Source: DASVDE01 sp036381235 (GTDB lineage Bacteria; Actinomycetota; Thermoleophilia; Solirubrobacterales; 70-9). Taken from it: 64,000 nucleotides of DNA. The notes under the pieces are model-generated. The model ran no database searches. It was not told the origin of the DNA and was given only the letters and a program-made list of their open reading frames with translations. The translations under genes and the position numbers were made by a program. Position 1 is the stretch's first letter. Every line of letters begins with the position of its first letter. The DNA is taken from NCBI GenBank assembly GCA_036381235.1, contig DASVDE010000032.1, positions 1 through 64,000 on the forward strand. Reading direction: 5' to 3'. Below, in pieces: positions 30,566 through 38,103 of this stretch.

Positions 30566-32174
30566 GGCTCCAGCAGACACCCGATCAGAGGCCGTGAACG
30601 ACGGCGCGATCCGAGTGCGCCGCGCCCTCATCTCGGTCTCCGACAAGACCGGCGTCGCCGACTTCGCCAAAGGACTGGCCGCCCTCGGCGTGGAGATCCT
30701 CTCCACCGGCGGCACCGCGGCCGCCCTTCGCGAGGCCGGGCTCGAGGTGACCGACGTCGCCGAGTTCACCGGCCAGGAGGAGATCCTCGGCGGCCGGGTG
30801 AAGACGCTTCACCCGCGGCTGCACGCGGCGCTGTTGGCGCGGCGCGACGACCCCGAGCACATGGCGACGCTGGAGCGCGAGGGGATCGAGCCGATCGACC
30901 TGGTCTGCGTCAACCTCTACCCCTTCGAGCAGACCGTCGCCGCCCACGACGTGGCTCCTGAGGTGGCGATCGAGAACATCGACATCGGCGGCCCGACGAT
31001 GATCCGCGCCGCCGCCAAGAACCACGACGGCGTAGCGGTTGTCGTCAAGCCCGAGTCCTACGACGCGGTACTGGCCGAGATGGAGGAGTCCGGCGGTGAG
31101 GTCTCCGCCTCGACCCGACACTGGCTCGCCAACGAGGCTTTCGCCCAGACCGCCCGCTACGACGCGGCGATCAGCCGCTGGTTCTCGACCTCCTACGAGG
31201 AGTTCCCCGAGCACCTCGCGGTCGCCTACGAGAAGGTGCTCGACCTCTCCTACGGCGAGAACCCCCACCAGCGCGCGGCGCTCTACTCGGAGGCGGGGAT
31301 CCGCAGCCACGTGCTCTCGCGGGTCGCGAAGCTGCATGGCCGCGCCCTCTCCTTCAACAACGTGCTCGATCTCGACTCCGCGCGCAGCCTCGTCGACGAC
31401 TTCGCCGAGCCCGCCTGCGTGATCGTCAAGCACAACAACCCCTGCGGCGTGGCACTGGGCGAGGGAGCGCTCGACGCCTACCGCAAGGCGCTGGCCTGCG
31501 ACCCGATGTCCGCATTCGGCGGAGTGATCGCGCTCAACCGGCCGATCGGCGTCGAGCTGGCCGAGGCGCTGCACGAGAACTTCGTCGAGGTGCTGATCGC
31601 GCCCGACTACGAGGAAGGAGCGCTCGACGTGCTCCAGCAAAAGGAGGCGATCCGCATCCTCTGCAACGAGGAGCGCCGCGAGCCGGACGCCGCCGAGCGC
31701 GACGCGAAACGGGTGCTGGGCGGCCTGCTGATCCAGGACCGCGACGGCGATCCCGAGCCGCGCGAGCTGATGGAGGTGGTAACCGAGGCGCAACCCAGCG
31801 AGGAGCAATGGCGCGACATGCTCTTCGCCTGGACCGTGGTCCGCCACGTCCGCTCCAACGCGATCGTGATCGCAAAGGACGGCGCCACACTCGGCATCGG
31901 CGCCGGGCAGATGAGCCGCGTCGACTCGGTCCGCCTGGCGGTCGAGAAGTGCAACGACGCCCGCGGCGAGGGCGCCGAGGCCCTGCTGGCCGACTCCTCA
32001 GTCGCCTCGGACGCCTTCTTCCCCTTCGCCGACGGGCCACAGGCCGCGATCGAGGCCGGATCCACAGCCGTGATCCAACCCGGCGGGTCCAAACGCGACG
32101 CCGAGGTGATCGAGGCCTGCAACGGGGGCGGCGTCACCATGGTCTTCACCAAGCACCGCCACTTCCGGCACTGA
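30558..32174 (+). CDS. purH: Bifunctional AICAR formyltransferase/IMP cyclohydrolase
   Basis: A 538-residue enzyme for the last two steps to IMP. The N-terminal cyclohydrolase part has VSDKTGVADFAKGLAALGVE and KTLHPRLHAALLARR. The C-terminal transformylase has YGENPHQRAALYSE, VKHNNPCGVALGE and a late SDAFFPFADG. A ~20-residue acidic leader precedes the core. It overlaps purN by 8 bases and is followed after 11 bases by dtd, so these are probably one transcript. Confidence 0.96.
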   Translation: MSEAPADTRSEAVNDGAIRVRRALISVSDKTGVADFAKGLAALGVEILSTGGTAAALREAGLEVTDVAEFTGQEEILGGRVKTLHPRLHAALLARRDDPEHMATLEREGIEPIDLVCVNLYPFEQTVAAHDVAPEVAIENIDIGGPTMIRAAAKNHDGVAVVVKPESYDAVLAEMEESGGEVSASTRHWLANEAFAQTARYDAAISRWFSTSYEEFPEHLAVAYEKVLDLSYGENPHQRAALYSEAGIRSHVLSRVAKLHGRALSFNNVLDLDSARSLVDDFAEPACVIVKHNNPCGVALGEGALDAYRKALACDPMSAFGGVIALNRPIGVELAEALHENFVEVLIAPDYEEGALDVLQQKEAIRILCNEERREPDAAERDAKRVLGGLLIQDRDGDPEPRELMEVVTEAQPSEEQWRDMLFAWTVVRHVRSNAIVIAKDGATLGIGAGQMSRVDSVRLAVEKCNDARGEGAEALLADSSVASDAFFPFADGPQAAIEAGSTAVIQPGGSKRDAEVIEACNGGGVTMVFTKHRHFRH

Positions 32175-32185
32175 GCGAGCGGCTT

Positions 32186-32602
32186 TTGCGGGCGCTCGTC
32201 CAACGAGTCAGCCAGGCCGCGGTGGACGTCGAGGGCGAGCGCGTCGCCCAGATCGGGCCGGGACTGCTCGTCCTGCTCGGGGTCGGAGTCGACGACGGCG
32301 AGGGGGAGGCGGATCGCCTCGCCGACAAGGTGCGGGCACTGCGCATCTTCGACGACGCGGAGGGTCGCATGAACGAGCCGCTGGGCGACCGAGAGGTTCT
32401 CTGCGTGAGCCAGTTCACCCTCTACGGCGACGCCCGCAAGGGCAACCGCCCCAGCTACATCGAGGCCGCCCGTCCCGATCTGGCCGAGCCCCTCTACGAC
32501 CGCTTCTGCGACCGGCTCGATGCCGCCAAGGGGGTCTTCGGCGCTTGCATGGGCGTCGCCCTGATCAACGACGGCCCGGTGACTCTGCTGCTGGAGACCT
32601 GA
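32186..32602 (+). CDS. dtd: D-aminoacyl-tRNA deacylase
   Basis: A 138-residue enzyme that removes D-amino acids mischarged on tRNA. Both hallmark loops are present: CVSQFTLYGDARKGNRPSY and the cross-subunit GPV motif in VALINDGPVTLLLET. The start is probably TTG at 32186 (LRALVQRVSQAAVDVEG); CTG at 32171 is an alternative. Located 11 bases after purH. Confidence 0.92.
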   Translation: MRALVQRVSQAAVDVEGERVAQIGPGLLVLLGVGVDDGEGEADRLADKVRALRIFDDAEGRMNEPLGDREVLCVSQFTLYGDARKGNRPSYIEAARPDLAEPLYDRFCDRLDAAKGVFGACMGVALINDGPVTLLLET

Positions 32603-32642
32603 ACGTAGATCGACCTCGCGGGAAGGCGTAATGTGAACGGCG

Positions 32643-33998
32643 ATGCGACCGGAGACCCGATACGCGAGTAGCGGGGAGGTCGGGATCGCCTACCAGGCGT
32701 TCGGCGAAGGACAGATGGACCTCGTCATCGCCTTCCCGTTCGTCTCACATCTCGACCTGCTGTGGGAGAACCCCGCCCAGGCGCATTTCCTGCGGCGGCT
32801 GGGCTCCTTCGCGCGAATAATCCTCTTCGACCGCCGCGGGGTGGGCCTCTCCGATCCGGTCGACGGCGCGGCGACGCTGGAGGAGCGGATGGACGACGTC
32901 CGCGCCGTGATGGACGCGGCCGGCTCGGAGCGAGCGGCCCTGCTCGGCATGTCGGAGGGAGCGACGATGTGCATGCTCTTCGCCGCCACCTACCCCGAGC
33001 GCACATCGGCGCTGGTCCTCTGGGGCGCGATGGCGAGGTCCACCGCCGCTCCGGATTACCCCTGGGCGCCCGAGAAGGAGGCCGTCGAGGAGGCTCAGGC
33101 GGAGCTGATCGCCCCGCTCTGGGGCCAGGGGGCGACCGTGGACATCTTTGCGCCGAGCGTCGCCGACGACCCCCGCGCACGGGAGCTGCAGGCGCGCTTC
33201 GAGCGCCAGGCCGCCAGCCCTCTGCGGGTGCGGCAGCTGCTGGAGATGTTCCTCGACACCGACGTGCGGGACGTGCTGCCGTTGATCCAGGCCCCAACCC
33301 TGGTCCTGCACCGCCGCTGCGACCCGGCCGTGAACCATCGCGCCGCGCGCTGGCTGGCGGAGCAGATCGCGGACAGCCGCTACATCGAGTTCGAGGGCAA
33401 GGACCACTTCCCATGGGTTGGGGACAGCAACGCGGCGCTGGAGGCGATCGAGGAGTTCCTGACGGGAGTGCGCCCCGGGCCGGCGCCGGAGCGAGTGCTG
33501 GCAACCGTCCTGTTCACCGACATCGTCGACTCCACCCAACTCGCGACGGAGTTGGGCGACCGCCGCTGGCGCGACCTTCTCGAGGAGCACCAGAAGGTGG
33601 TCCGCAAATGGCTCGAGCGTTTCGATGGACGCGAGGTGAAGACCACGGGCGATGGCTTTCTGGCGATCTTCGACGGGCCGACGCGGGCGGTCGAGTGCGC
33701 CAGGGCGATCGCCGATGACATGCCGTCGCTCGGCATCGAGGTACGCGCCGGCCTGCATACCGGAGAGGTCGAGCTGATGGGCGATGACGTGGGCGGCATC
33801 GCGGTCCACGTTGCCGCGCGAATCTCCGCCCTCGCCGGCCCAGGGCAGGTGCTCGCTTCGCGAACGGTGCGCGACCTCGCCACCGGCTCGGGCATTGGCT
33901 TCGACTCGCTCGGCCAACGCACCCTGAAAGGCATGCCCGACGAATGGGACATCTTCGCGGTCACCTCCACGCCGCTCACAGCGGGCGTCGTCGATTGA
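32643..33998 (+). CDS. Alpha/beta hydrolase fused to class III adenylate cyclase
   Basis: A 451-residue soluble two-domain protein. Residues ~15-275 are an alpha/beta hydrolase with the nucleophile Ser in LLGMSEGATM and a His in FEGKDHFPW; lid sequence lies between. Residues ~285-445 are a class III cyclase: the metal Asp residues in VLFTDIVDST and KTTGDGFLAIF, then VRAGLHTGEVEL and the transition-state region VHVAARISALAG. The architecture is known in mycobacteria and other actinobacteria. The hydrolase may sense a small ligand or hydrolyse it and so control cAMP synthesis. It is not clearly in an operon. Confidence 0.88.
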   Translation: MRPETRYASSGEVGIAYQAFGEGQMDLVIAFPFVSHLDLLWENPAQAHFLRRLGSFARIILFDRRGVGLSDPVDGAATLEERMDDVRAVMDAAGSERAALLGMSEGATMCMLFAATYPERTSALVLWGAMARSTAAPDYPWAPEKEAVEEAQAELIAPLWGQGATVDIFAPSVADDPRARELQARFERQAASPLRVRQLLEMFLDTDVRDVLPLIQAPTLVLHRRCDPAVNHRAARWLAEQIADSRYIEFEGKDHFPWVGDSNAALEAIEEFLTGVRPGPAPERVLATVLFTDIVDSTQLATELGDRRWRDLLEEHQKVVRKWLERFDGREVKTTGDGFLAIFDGPTRAVECARAIADDMPSLGIEVRAGLHTGEVELMGDDVGGIAVHVAARISALAGPGQVLASRTVRDLATGSGIGFDSLGQRTLKGMPDEWDIFAVTSTPLTAGVVD

Positions 33999-34042
33999 GC
34001 CGCCCCGCCGCAAGCTCCACCCTGACCCGGCCAGCCCCCCGC

Positions 34043-34549
34043 CTACGATTCTGTCTCGAACCGCACGGGTTCGGGCGCATAGATCATTCGGCCGTCTCCC
34101 GACCTAATGAATGCCACAACGCCATGGAACGAATCGGACTGCTTATGTAGGGACACCTCACGATTGAGGTCTTCCGCAGGCATCTCCCATGAGTCTGAGG
34201 ACTCTCCTTCGAGTCGGTAGGGCAATAGGGGCGACCCCTCTGCGTTCTTGACAGAGACGATGGTCTTGTCCGTGGGCTTTCCGTACGGATCGAGAAATGC
34301 GAATCCCCAGCCGGCAATCGTCGTCGATGAGCGGCCCTTGTTGATCGCAACAACGGATGCGTATTGATCGCCCCATTGACTGGGATCTCCTCTGAGCTTC
34401 TCGGCTTCCTCGGCAGACAGCTTGTAGGCCGTCTTGAACTCGCAGTGCAGCAGGCTCCCCTGCTCTTTGTGGACGCGATAAGTGACAAGAACGGCCGCAA
34501 TCGCTGTCAACGCGGAAATAATTGAAACAACCAGGGCTGCGACAGCCAT
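34043..34549 (-). CDS. Hypothetical single-pass membrane protein, base composition unlike neighbours
   Basis: A 168-residue protein with one N-terminal membrane segment (AALVVSIISALTAIAAVLVTYRV) and a C-terminal ~135-residue domain of beta type (WGDQYASVVAINKG, GWGFAFLDPYG, FHGVVAFIRSGDG). No family is recognised. The DNA is visibly richer in A and T than the flanking genes and uses rarer codons, and the gene starts 15 bases from the 3' end of a tRNA-Lys gene, a common integration site. Recent acquisition is plausible but not shown. Confidence 0.7.
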   Translation of the reverse strand: MAVAALVVSIISALTAIAAVLVTYRVHKEQGSLLHCEFKTAYKLSAEEAEKLRGDPSQWGDQYASVVAINKGRSSTTIAGWGFAFLDPYGKPTDKTIVSVKNAEGSPLLPYRLEGESSDSWEMPAEDLNREVSLHKQSDSFHGVVAFIRSGDGRMIYAPEPVRFETES

Positions 34550-34563
34550 ACCGGGCGAGTCTA

Positions 34564-34637
34564 TGCCCCCGCCGGGACTCGAACCCGGGCCGCGCGGCTT
34601 AAAAGGCCGCCGCTCTAACCAACTGAGCTACGGGGGC
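34564..34637 (-). tRNA. tRNA-Lys (anticodon TTT)
   Basis: A complete cloverleaf on the minus strand: the acceptor GCCCCCG pairs with CGGGGGC, the D-arm is GCTC/GAGC, the anticodon stem GCGGC/GCCGC encloses loop CTTTTAA, and the T-arm contains GGTTCGAGTC. The discriminator is A. CCA is not encoded. Confidence 0.96.
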
Positions 34638-34654
34638 AGCAGGGCCATCGTAGG

Positions 34655-35656
34655 TCAAGACAGCTCGGGCAGGCCGTCATCGGGAGTCGATGCTTCGGCG
34701 TGTGTGCGACGCGGAATGCGGCCGGCACGGTGGGCGGCGTGGCCGGCCTCAACCGCCTGACGCAGGGCGGCGGCCATCGCCGCCGAGTTCTGAGCGCCGA
34801 AGATCGAGCTGGCCGCCATCACCGCATCGCAACCAAGCTCCATCGCCAGAGCGGCGTCGGAGGCAGTGCCGATGCCGGCGTCGAGGATGACCGGGACGGC
34901 GGCGCGCTCGACGATTATCGCCAGGTTGTAGGGGTTGCGGATGCCGGCGCCCGAGCCGATCGGCGAGCCGAGCGGCATCACCGCGGCGCAGCCCGCCTCC
35001 TCCAGCCGACGGGCGAGGATCGGGTCGTCATTGGTGTAAGGGAGGACCGTGAAGCCGTCGGCGACCAGCGCCTCGGCAGCGTCGAGCAGCTCGACCGCGT
35101 CGGGGTACAGCGTGCGGTCGTCCCCGATCACCTCGAGCTTGATCCAGTCCGTCCCAAACGCTTCGCGGGCGAGTTGGGCGGTTCGCACCGCGTCCCGGGC
35201 CGTGTAGCAGCCGGCGGTGTTGGGGAGAGCGAAAAGGCCGAGGCGATCGAGCACGTCGAGGACCGAGCCCTTGGCGTCGGGGTCGATGCGCCGCAGCGCG
35301 ACGGTGACGATCTCTGTGCCGGAGGCGACGAGAGCCTCCTCCATCTGCTCCAGGGAGCGGAAGCCGCCGGTGCCGGCGATCAGCCGAGAGGTCCACTCGC
35401 GTCCGCCGAGCGACCAGGTCTGCGCCGCTACCGCGGTGGGCTCGTCGACCGCTCCCCCCTGGATCGCGGCGAGCACCTCCACCTTGTTCCCCTCGCTGAG
35501 GGGTGTCAAATCCCAACCCGCGCGGGGCACAACCTCGCCGTCGACCGCGACCGCCACCCCCCGGGCCGTCTTATCGACGCCGGACTCGCGCACCGCATCG
35601 GCCAGGGTCGCGCCGTCTGCCAGCTCACACGGCTCGCCGTTCAGCTCGATCCTCAC
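34655..35656 (-). CDS. thiG: ThiS-ThiG fusion: sulfur carrier plus thiazole synthase
   Basis: A 333-residue fusion. Residues 1-67 are ThiS, ending at AAIQGG, the di-glycine normally activated as a thiocarboxylate. After a ~12-residue linker, residues ~80-330 are thiazole synthase: LIAGTGGFRSLEQME, the Schiff-base Lys in WIKLEVIGDDRTLYPD, MPLGSPIGSGAGIRNP and AVMAASSIFGAQN. Such fusions are known, but the internal Gly-Gly cannot be thiocarboxylated unless the chain is cut. The start is GTG overlapping the thiO stop. It lies downstream of a TPP riboswitch, so thiamine level should control it. Confidence 0.92.
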   Translation of the reverse strand: MRIELNGEPCELADGATLADAVRESGVDKTARGVAVAVDGEVVPRAGWDLTPLSEGNKVEVLAAIQGGAVDEPTAVAAQTWSLGGREWTSRLIAGTGGFRSLEQMEEALVASGTEIVTVALRRIDPDAKGSVLDVLDRLGLFALPNTAGCYTARDAVRTAQLAREAFGTDWIKLEVIGDDRTLYPDAVELLDAAEALVADGFTVLPYTNDDPILARRLEEAGCAAVMPLGSPIGSGAGIRNPYNLAIIVERAAVPVILDAGIGTASDAALAMELGCDAVMAASSIFGAQNSAAMAAALRQAVEAGHAAHRAGRIPRRTHAEASTPDDGLPELS

Positions 35657-36750
35657 GCCGCCACCCCCAGCAAGGCCTCGGCGACGCGCTCGGCGGTGAT
35701 CGGCGCCAGCAGGATTCCGTTGCGGTAGTGCCCGGTTGCCAAGAGCAGACCGTCGATTGCGCCAGGACCGACCAGGGGCAGGTTGTCCGGCGTACCCGGC
35801 CGCAGCCCGGCCATCGCCTCGACCAGCTCCATCTCCGCCACCTCGGGAAGCAGGCGATATGCCTCGCGCAACAGCTCGTGGACGCCCCCGGCGGTGACCG
35901 TCGTGTCGAAGCCGAGTTCCTCGACCGTGGCCCCGACGATCAGCCGGCCGTCGGGGCGTGGCACGAGGTAGACGCGCTCGGAGGCGAGGATCCGCGTGAT
36001 CGGAGGCTCGCGGTCGAGCGGCGCCAGCTCGACGACCTGCCCCTTGACCGGGCGGACGGGGGGCCGGGCTTCCTCGGGCAGCCACTCGGTCTGGCCCGAG
36101 TGGGCTCCCGTCGCGAGGATCACGGCTGCTCCGCGCAGCTCCTCCCCGTCGACGGTGCGCACCCCGGCGATCGCCTCGCCTTCGAACAGCGCGGCCGAGA
36201 CCTCGACGCCGCTGCGCAGCTCCGCCCCGGCATCCTCAAGGGCGACCCACAGAGCGGCGGTGAGCGTGCGTGGGTCGACGGCGGCCTCGCCCGCCGCGTA
36301 CACGCCACCGTGAAAAGAAGGGGTCAGCCCCGGCTCCAAGTCGCGGCAGCGGCGCGGGGGCAGCCACTCCGCTTCGAGGCCGAGCGAGCGCTGCAGGTCG
36401 TGGACACGGCGTAGCTCCGCCGCCTCGTCGCGATCGAGGGCGATGTGCAAAGCGCCGCAACGCTCGTAGCCGGTCGACATCCCGCTCGCCGCCTCCAGCT
36501 CGGCGACGAAGCCCGGGTACAACTCGGAGGCGGCGAGGGTCAGCTCCAGCAGCTCGGGCTCGCCGAAGGTCAGCTCGCCGACAGGCGCCAGCATTCCCGC
36601 TGCGACCCGCGTCGCGCCGGCCGGCGGCCGCTCGCGGTCGAGCACCGCGATCTTCGCCCCGCGCTGCGCCGCGCGCCACGCGCAGGCGAGTCCGATGATT
36701 CCTCCACCAACGACGATCGCGTCGAAACTTCGCTTAGAGCTCTCGGTCAT
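35653..36750 (-). CDS. thiO: Glycine oxidase ThiO
   Basis: A 365-residue FAD enzyme that turns glycine into iminoglycine for thiazole synthesis. The dinucleotide fold AIVVGGGIIGLACAWRAAQRG is at the start, GAATRVAAGML-like sequence binds FAD, and the C-terminal LRPGTPDNLPLVGP and ATGHYRNGILLAP are typical of the DAO family. The ATG at 36750 directly follows the riboswitch and a GGAGG site. An open frame runs further upstream but passes through the riboswitch and was rejected. First gene of the thiO-thiSG unit. Confidence 0.92.
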   Translation of the reverse strand: MTESSKRSFDAIVVGGGIIGLACAWRAAQRGAKIAVLDRERPPAGATRVAAGMLAPVGELTFGEPELLELTLAASELYPGFVAELEAASGMSTGYERCGALHIALDRDEAAELRRVHDLQRSLGLEAEWLPPRRCRDLEPGLTPSFHGGVYAAGEAAVDPRTLTAALWVALEDAGAELRSGVEVSAALFEGEAIAGVRTVDGEELRGAAVILATGAHSGQTEWLPEEARPPVRPVKGQVVELAPLDREPPITRILASERVYLVPRPDGRLIVGATVEELGFDTTVTAGGVHELLREAYRLLPEVAEMELVEAMAGLRPGTPDNLPLVGPGAIDGLLLATGHYRNGILLAPITAERVAEALLGVAA

Positions 36751-36756
36751 CTTGCC

Positions 36757-36838
36757 TCCGCCGGCATTACCCGGATCAGGTCCAAACGGTCGGTGGCCTC
36801 GCTGCCACCCTCTCAGCCTTCGTTGGCTCCCGTACACA
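36757..36838 (-). ncRNA. TPP riboswitch (THI element)
   Basis: Read on the minus strand, the conserved blocks GGGAGCC, GGCTGAGAGGGTGGC, GACCTGATCCGGG and TAATGCCGGCG occur in the order and spacing of the thiamine pyrophosphate aptamer. The 3' end runs straight into the GGAGG ribosome-binding site of thiO, so ligand binding probably blocks translation rather than ending transcription. Confidence 0.95.
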
Positions 36839-36901
36839 GCGATGCTACCCCTCCGGCCAACTGCGCCTAGCCGCAACACCAAAAGCGCGATGATTGTTCA
36901 T

Positions 36902-37588
36902 ATGAGCCTCGCCACCCCAGAAGCTCACGGCCCGCTGCGCCGCGAGCGGTTACGCACCGCGCGGCTCTACTTCTGCTGCGACGCTCGCCCTGACGGCCAG
37001 GACCCCGAACCCCTGCTGCGGGCGGCGCTGACCGGCGGCGTCGACATCGTCCAACTGCGAGAGAAGACCCTGCCCCGCCGCGAGATCGAGCTTGCCGCGC
37101 TCACCTTCCGCCGCCTCTGCGACACCCACAGCGCCCTGTTCATCGTCAACGACGATCCCGACCTGGCCCGCGCCTGCAATGCCGACGGCGTCCACGTCGG
37201 GCAGGACGACATGCCCGTGGAGAGGGTGCGCGAGCTGCTCGGGCCGGAGGCGGTCGTCGGCCTCTCGACTCATTCGGAAGCGCAGCTCGCAGCGGCGAAC
37301 GAGGCGCCGGTGGATTACGTCAGCGTCGGGCCGATTTGGGAGACGCCAACGAAGGAGGGACGACCGGCGGTGGGGCTCGAGCTGGTTTCCCATGCCGCGG
37401 AGAGTGCTGTCCATCCCTTCTTCGCCATCGGTGGCATCGACCCGCTCAACGCCGAGCAGGTGGTTGCGGCCGGCGCCGAGCGCCTCTGCGTGGTGCGGGC
37501 GATCCGCGATGCGGACGATCCCGCCGCGGCGGCCGAGCGCCTGCGCTCCGCCTTCGCGGCACTGGGAGACGTGGCCCCGGGTGGCTGA
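36902..37588 (+). CDS. thiE: Thiamine-phosphate synthase
   Basis: A 228-residue TIM-barrel enzyme joining the pyrimidine and thiazole halves of thiamine. It shows YFCCDARPDGQ, VDIVQLREKTLPRREI, FIVNDDPDLARACNADGVHVG with QDDMP, VGLSTHSEAQ and YVSVGPIWETPTKEG. It is divergent from thiO and has no riboswitch of its own in the plus direction. The ATG at 36890 is an alternative start; no clear ribosome-binding site decides between them. The 3' end overlaps the next gene by 8 bases. Confidence 0.93.
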   Translation: MSLATPEAHGPLRRERLRTARLYFCCDARPDGQDPEPLLRAALTGGVDIVQLREKTLPRREIELAALTFRRLCDTHSALFIVNDDPDLARACNADGVHVGQDDMPVERVRELLGPEAVVGLSTHSEAQLAAANEAPVDYVSVGPIWETPTKEGRPAVGLELVSHAAESAVHPFFAIGGIDPLNAEQVVAAGAERLCVVRAIRDADDPAAAAERLRSAFAALGDVAPGG

Positions 37589-38075
37589 CGCCAAGCGAAA
37601 GCGAAAGCAGCGGGGCGAGGGGACCCCGCGTGAGCGAATGGAGCGCGGCTACGCCCGCGCCGAGGAGCGCAATCGGGCGGTACGGGAAGCGCTGGAGCCT
37701 CTGGACGCCGGCGAGCGCCCACTGGTGGTGACGATCGGCGCCGTCCTCTCGGGCCTGCTGGCCCTCTCGATCCTCGCCGGCTACGTCGCCGGGGTTGAGG
37801 TCAACGGGGAGCAGCCCCGTTTGGCGCAGGCCCTGGCTCCCGCGCTGCTGATGGGAATCATGGCCTGGGGCATGTGGCACGCCCGCTACTGGGCCGTGCT
37901 CGGCTTCCAGCTGATTCTCGTCTTCCTGATCTTCAGCGCCGTCTTCGGCCTCGCCGTGCAGGCCGCCTCCCTCGCCGAGGTGGCCGCGACGCTGGGCCTG
38001 CTCGCCGTCTCCGGCAGCTTCTTCTACTTCATGGTCAAGGCGATGGCACGGATTCAGATGCCCAAACGGGGCTAG
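37581..38075 (+). CDS. Four-helix membrane protein of unknown function
   Basis: A 164-residue protein. The first 45 residues are highly basic and charged (ADAKRKRKQRGEGTPRERME). Four hydrophobic segments follow (starting near LVVTIGAVLSGLLALSILAG, ALAPALLMGIMAWGMW, YWAVLGFQLILVFLIF and VAATLGLLAVSGSFFYF). No family is recognised. It starts with GTG, overlaps the end of thiE and ends 28 bases before lpdA, so it may be co-transcribed with either. Confidence 0.75.
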   Translation: MADAKRKRKQRGEGTPRERMERGYARAEERNRAVREALEPLDAGERPLVVTIGAVLSGLLALSILAGYVAGVEVNGEQPRLAQALAPALLMGIMAWGMWHARYWAVLGFQLILVFLIFSAVFGLAVQAASLAEVAATLGLLAVSGSFFYFMVKAMARIQMPKRG

Positions 38076-38103
38076 CGCTTCCGCTTCTATAGGCTCCCCG
38101 ACC

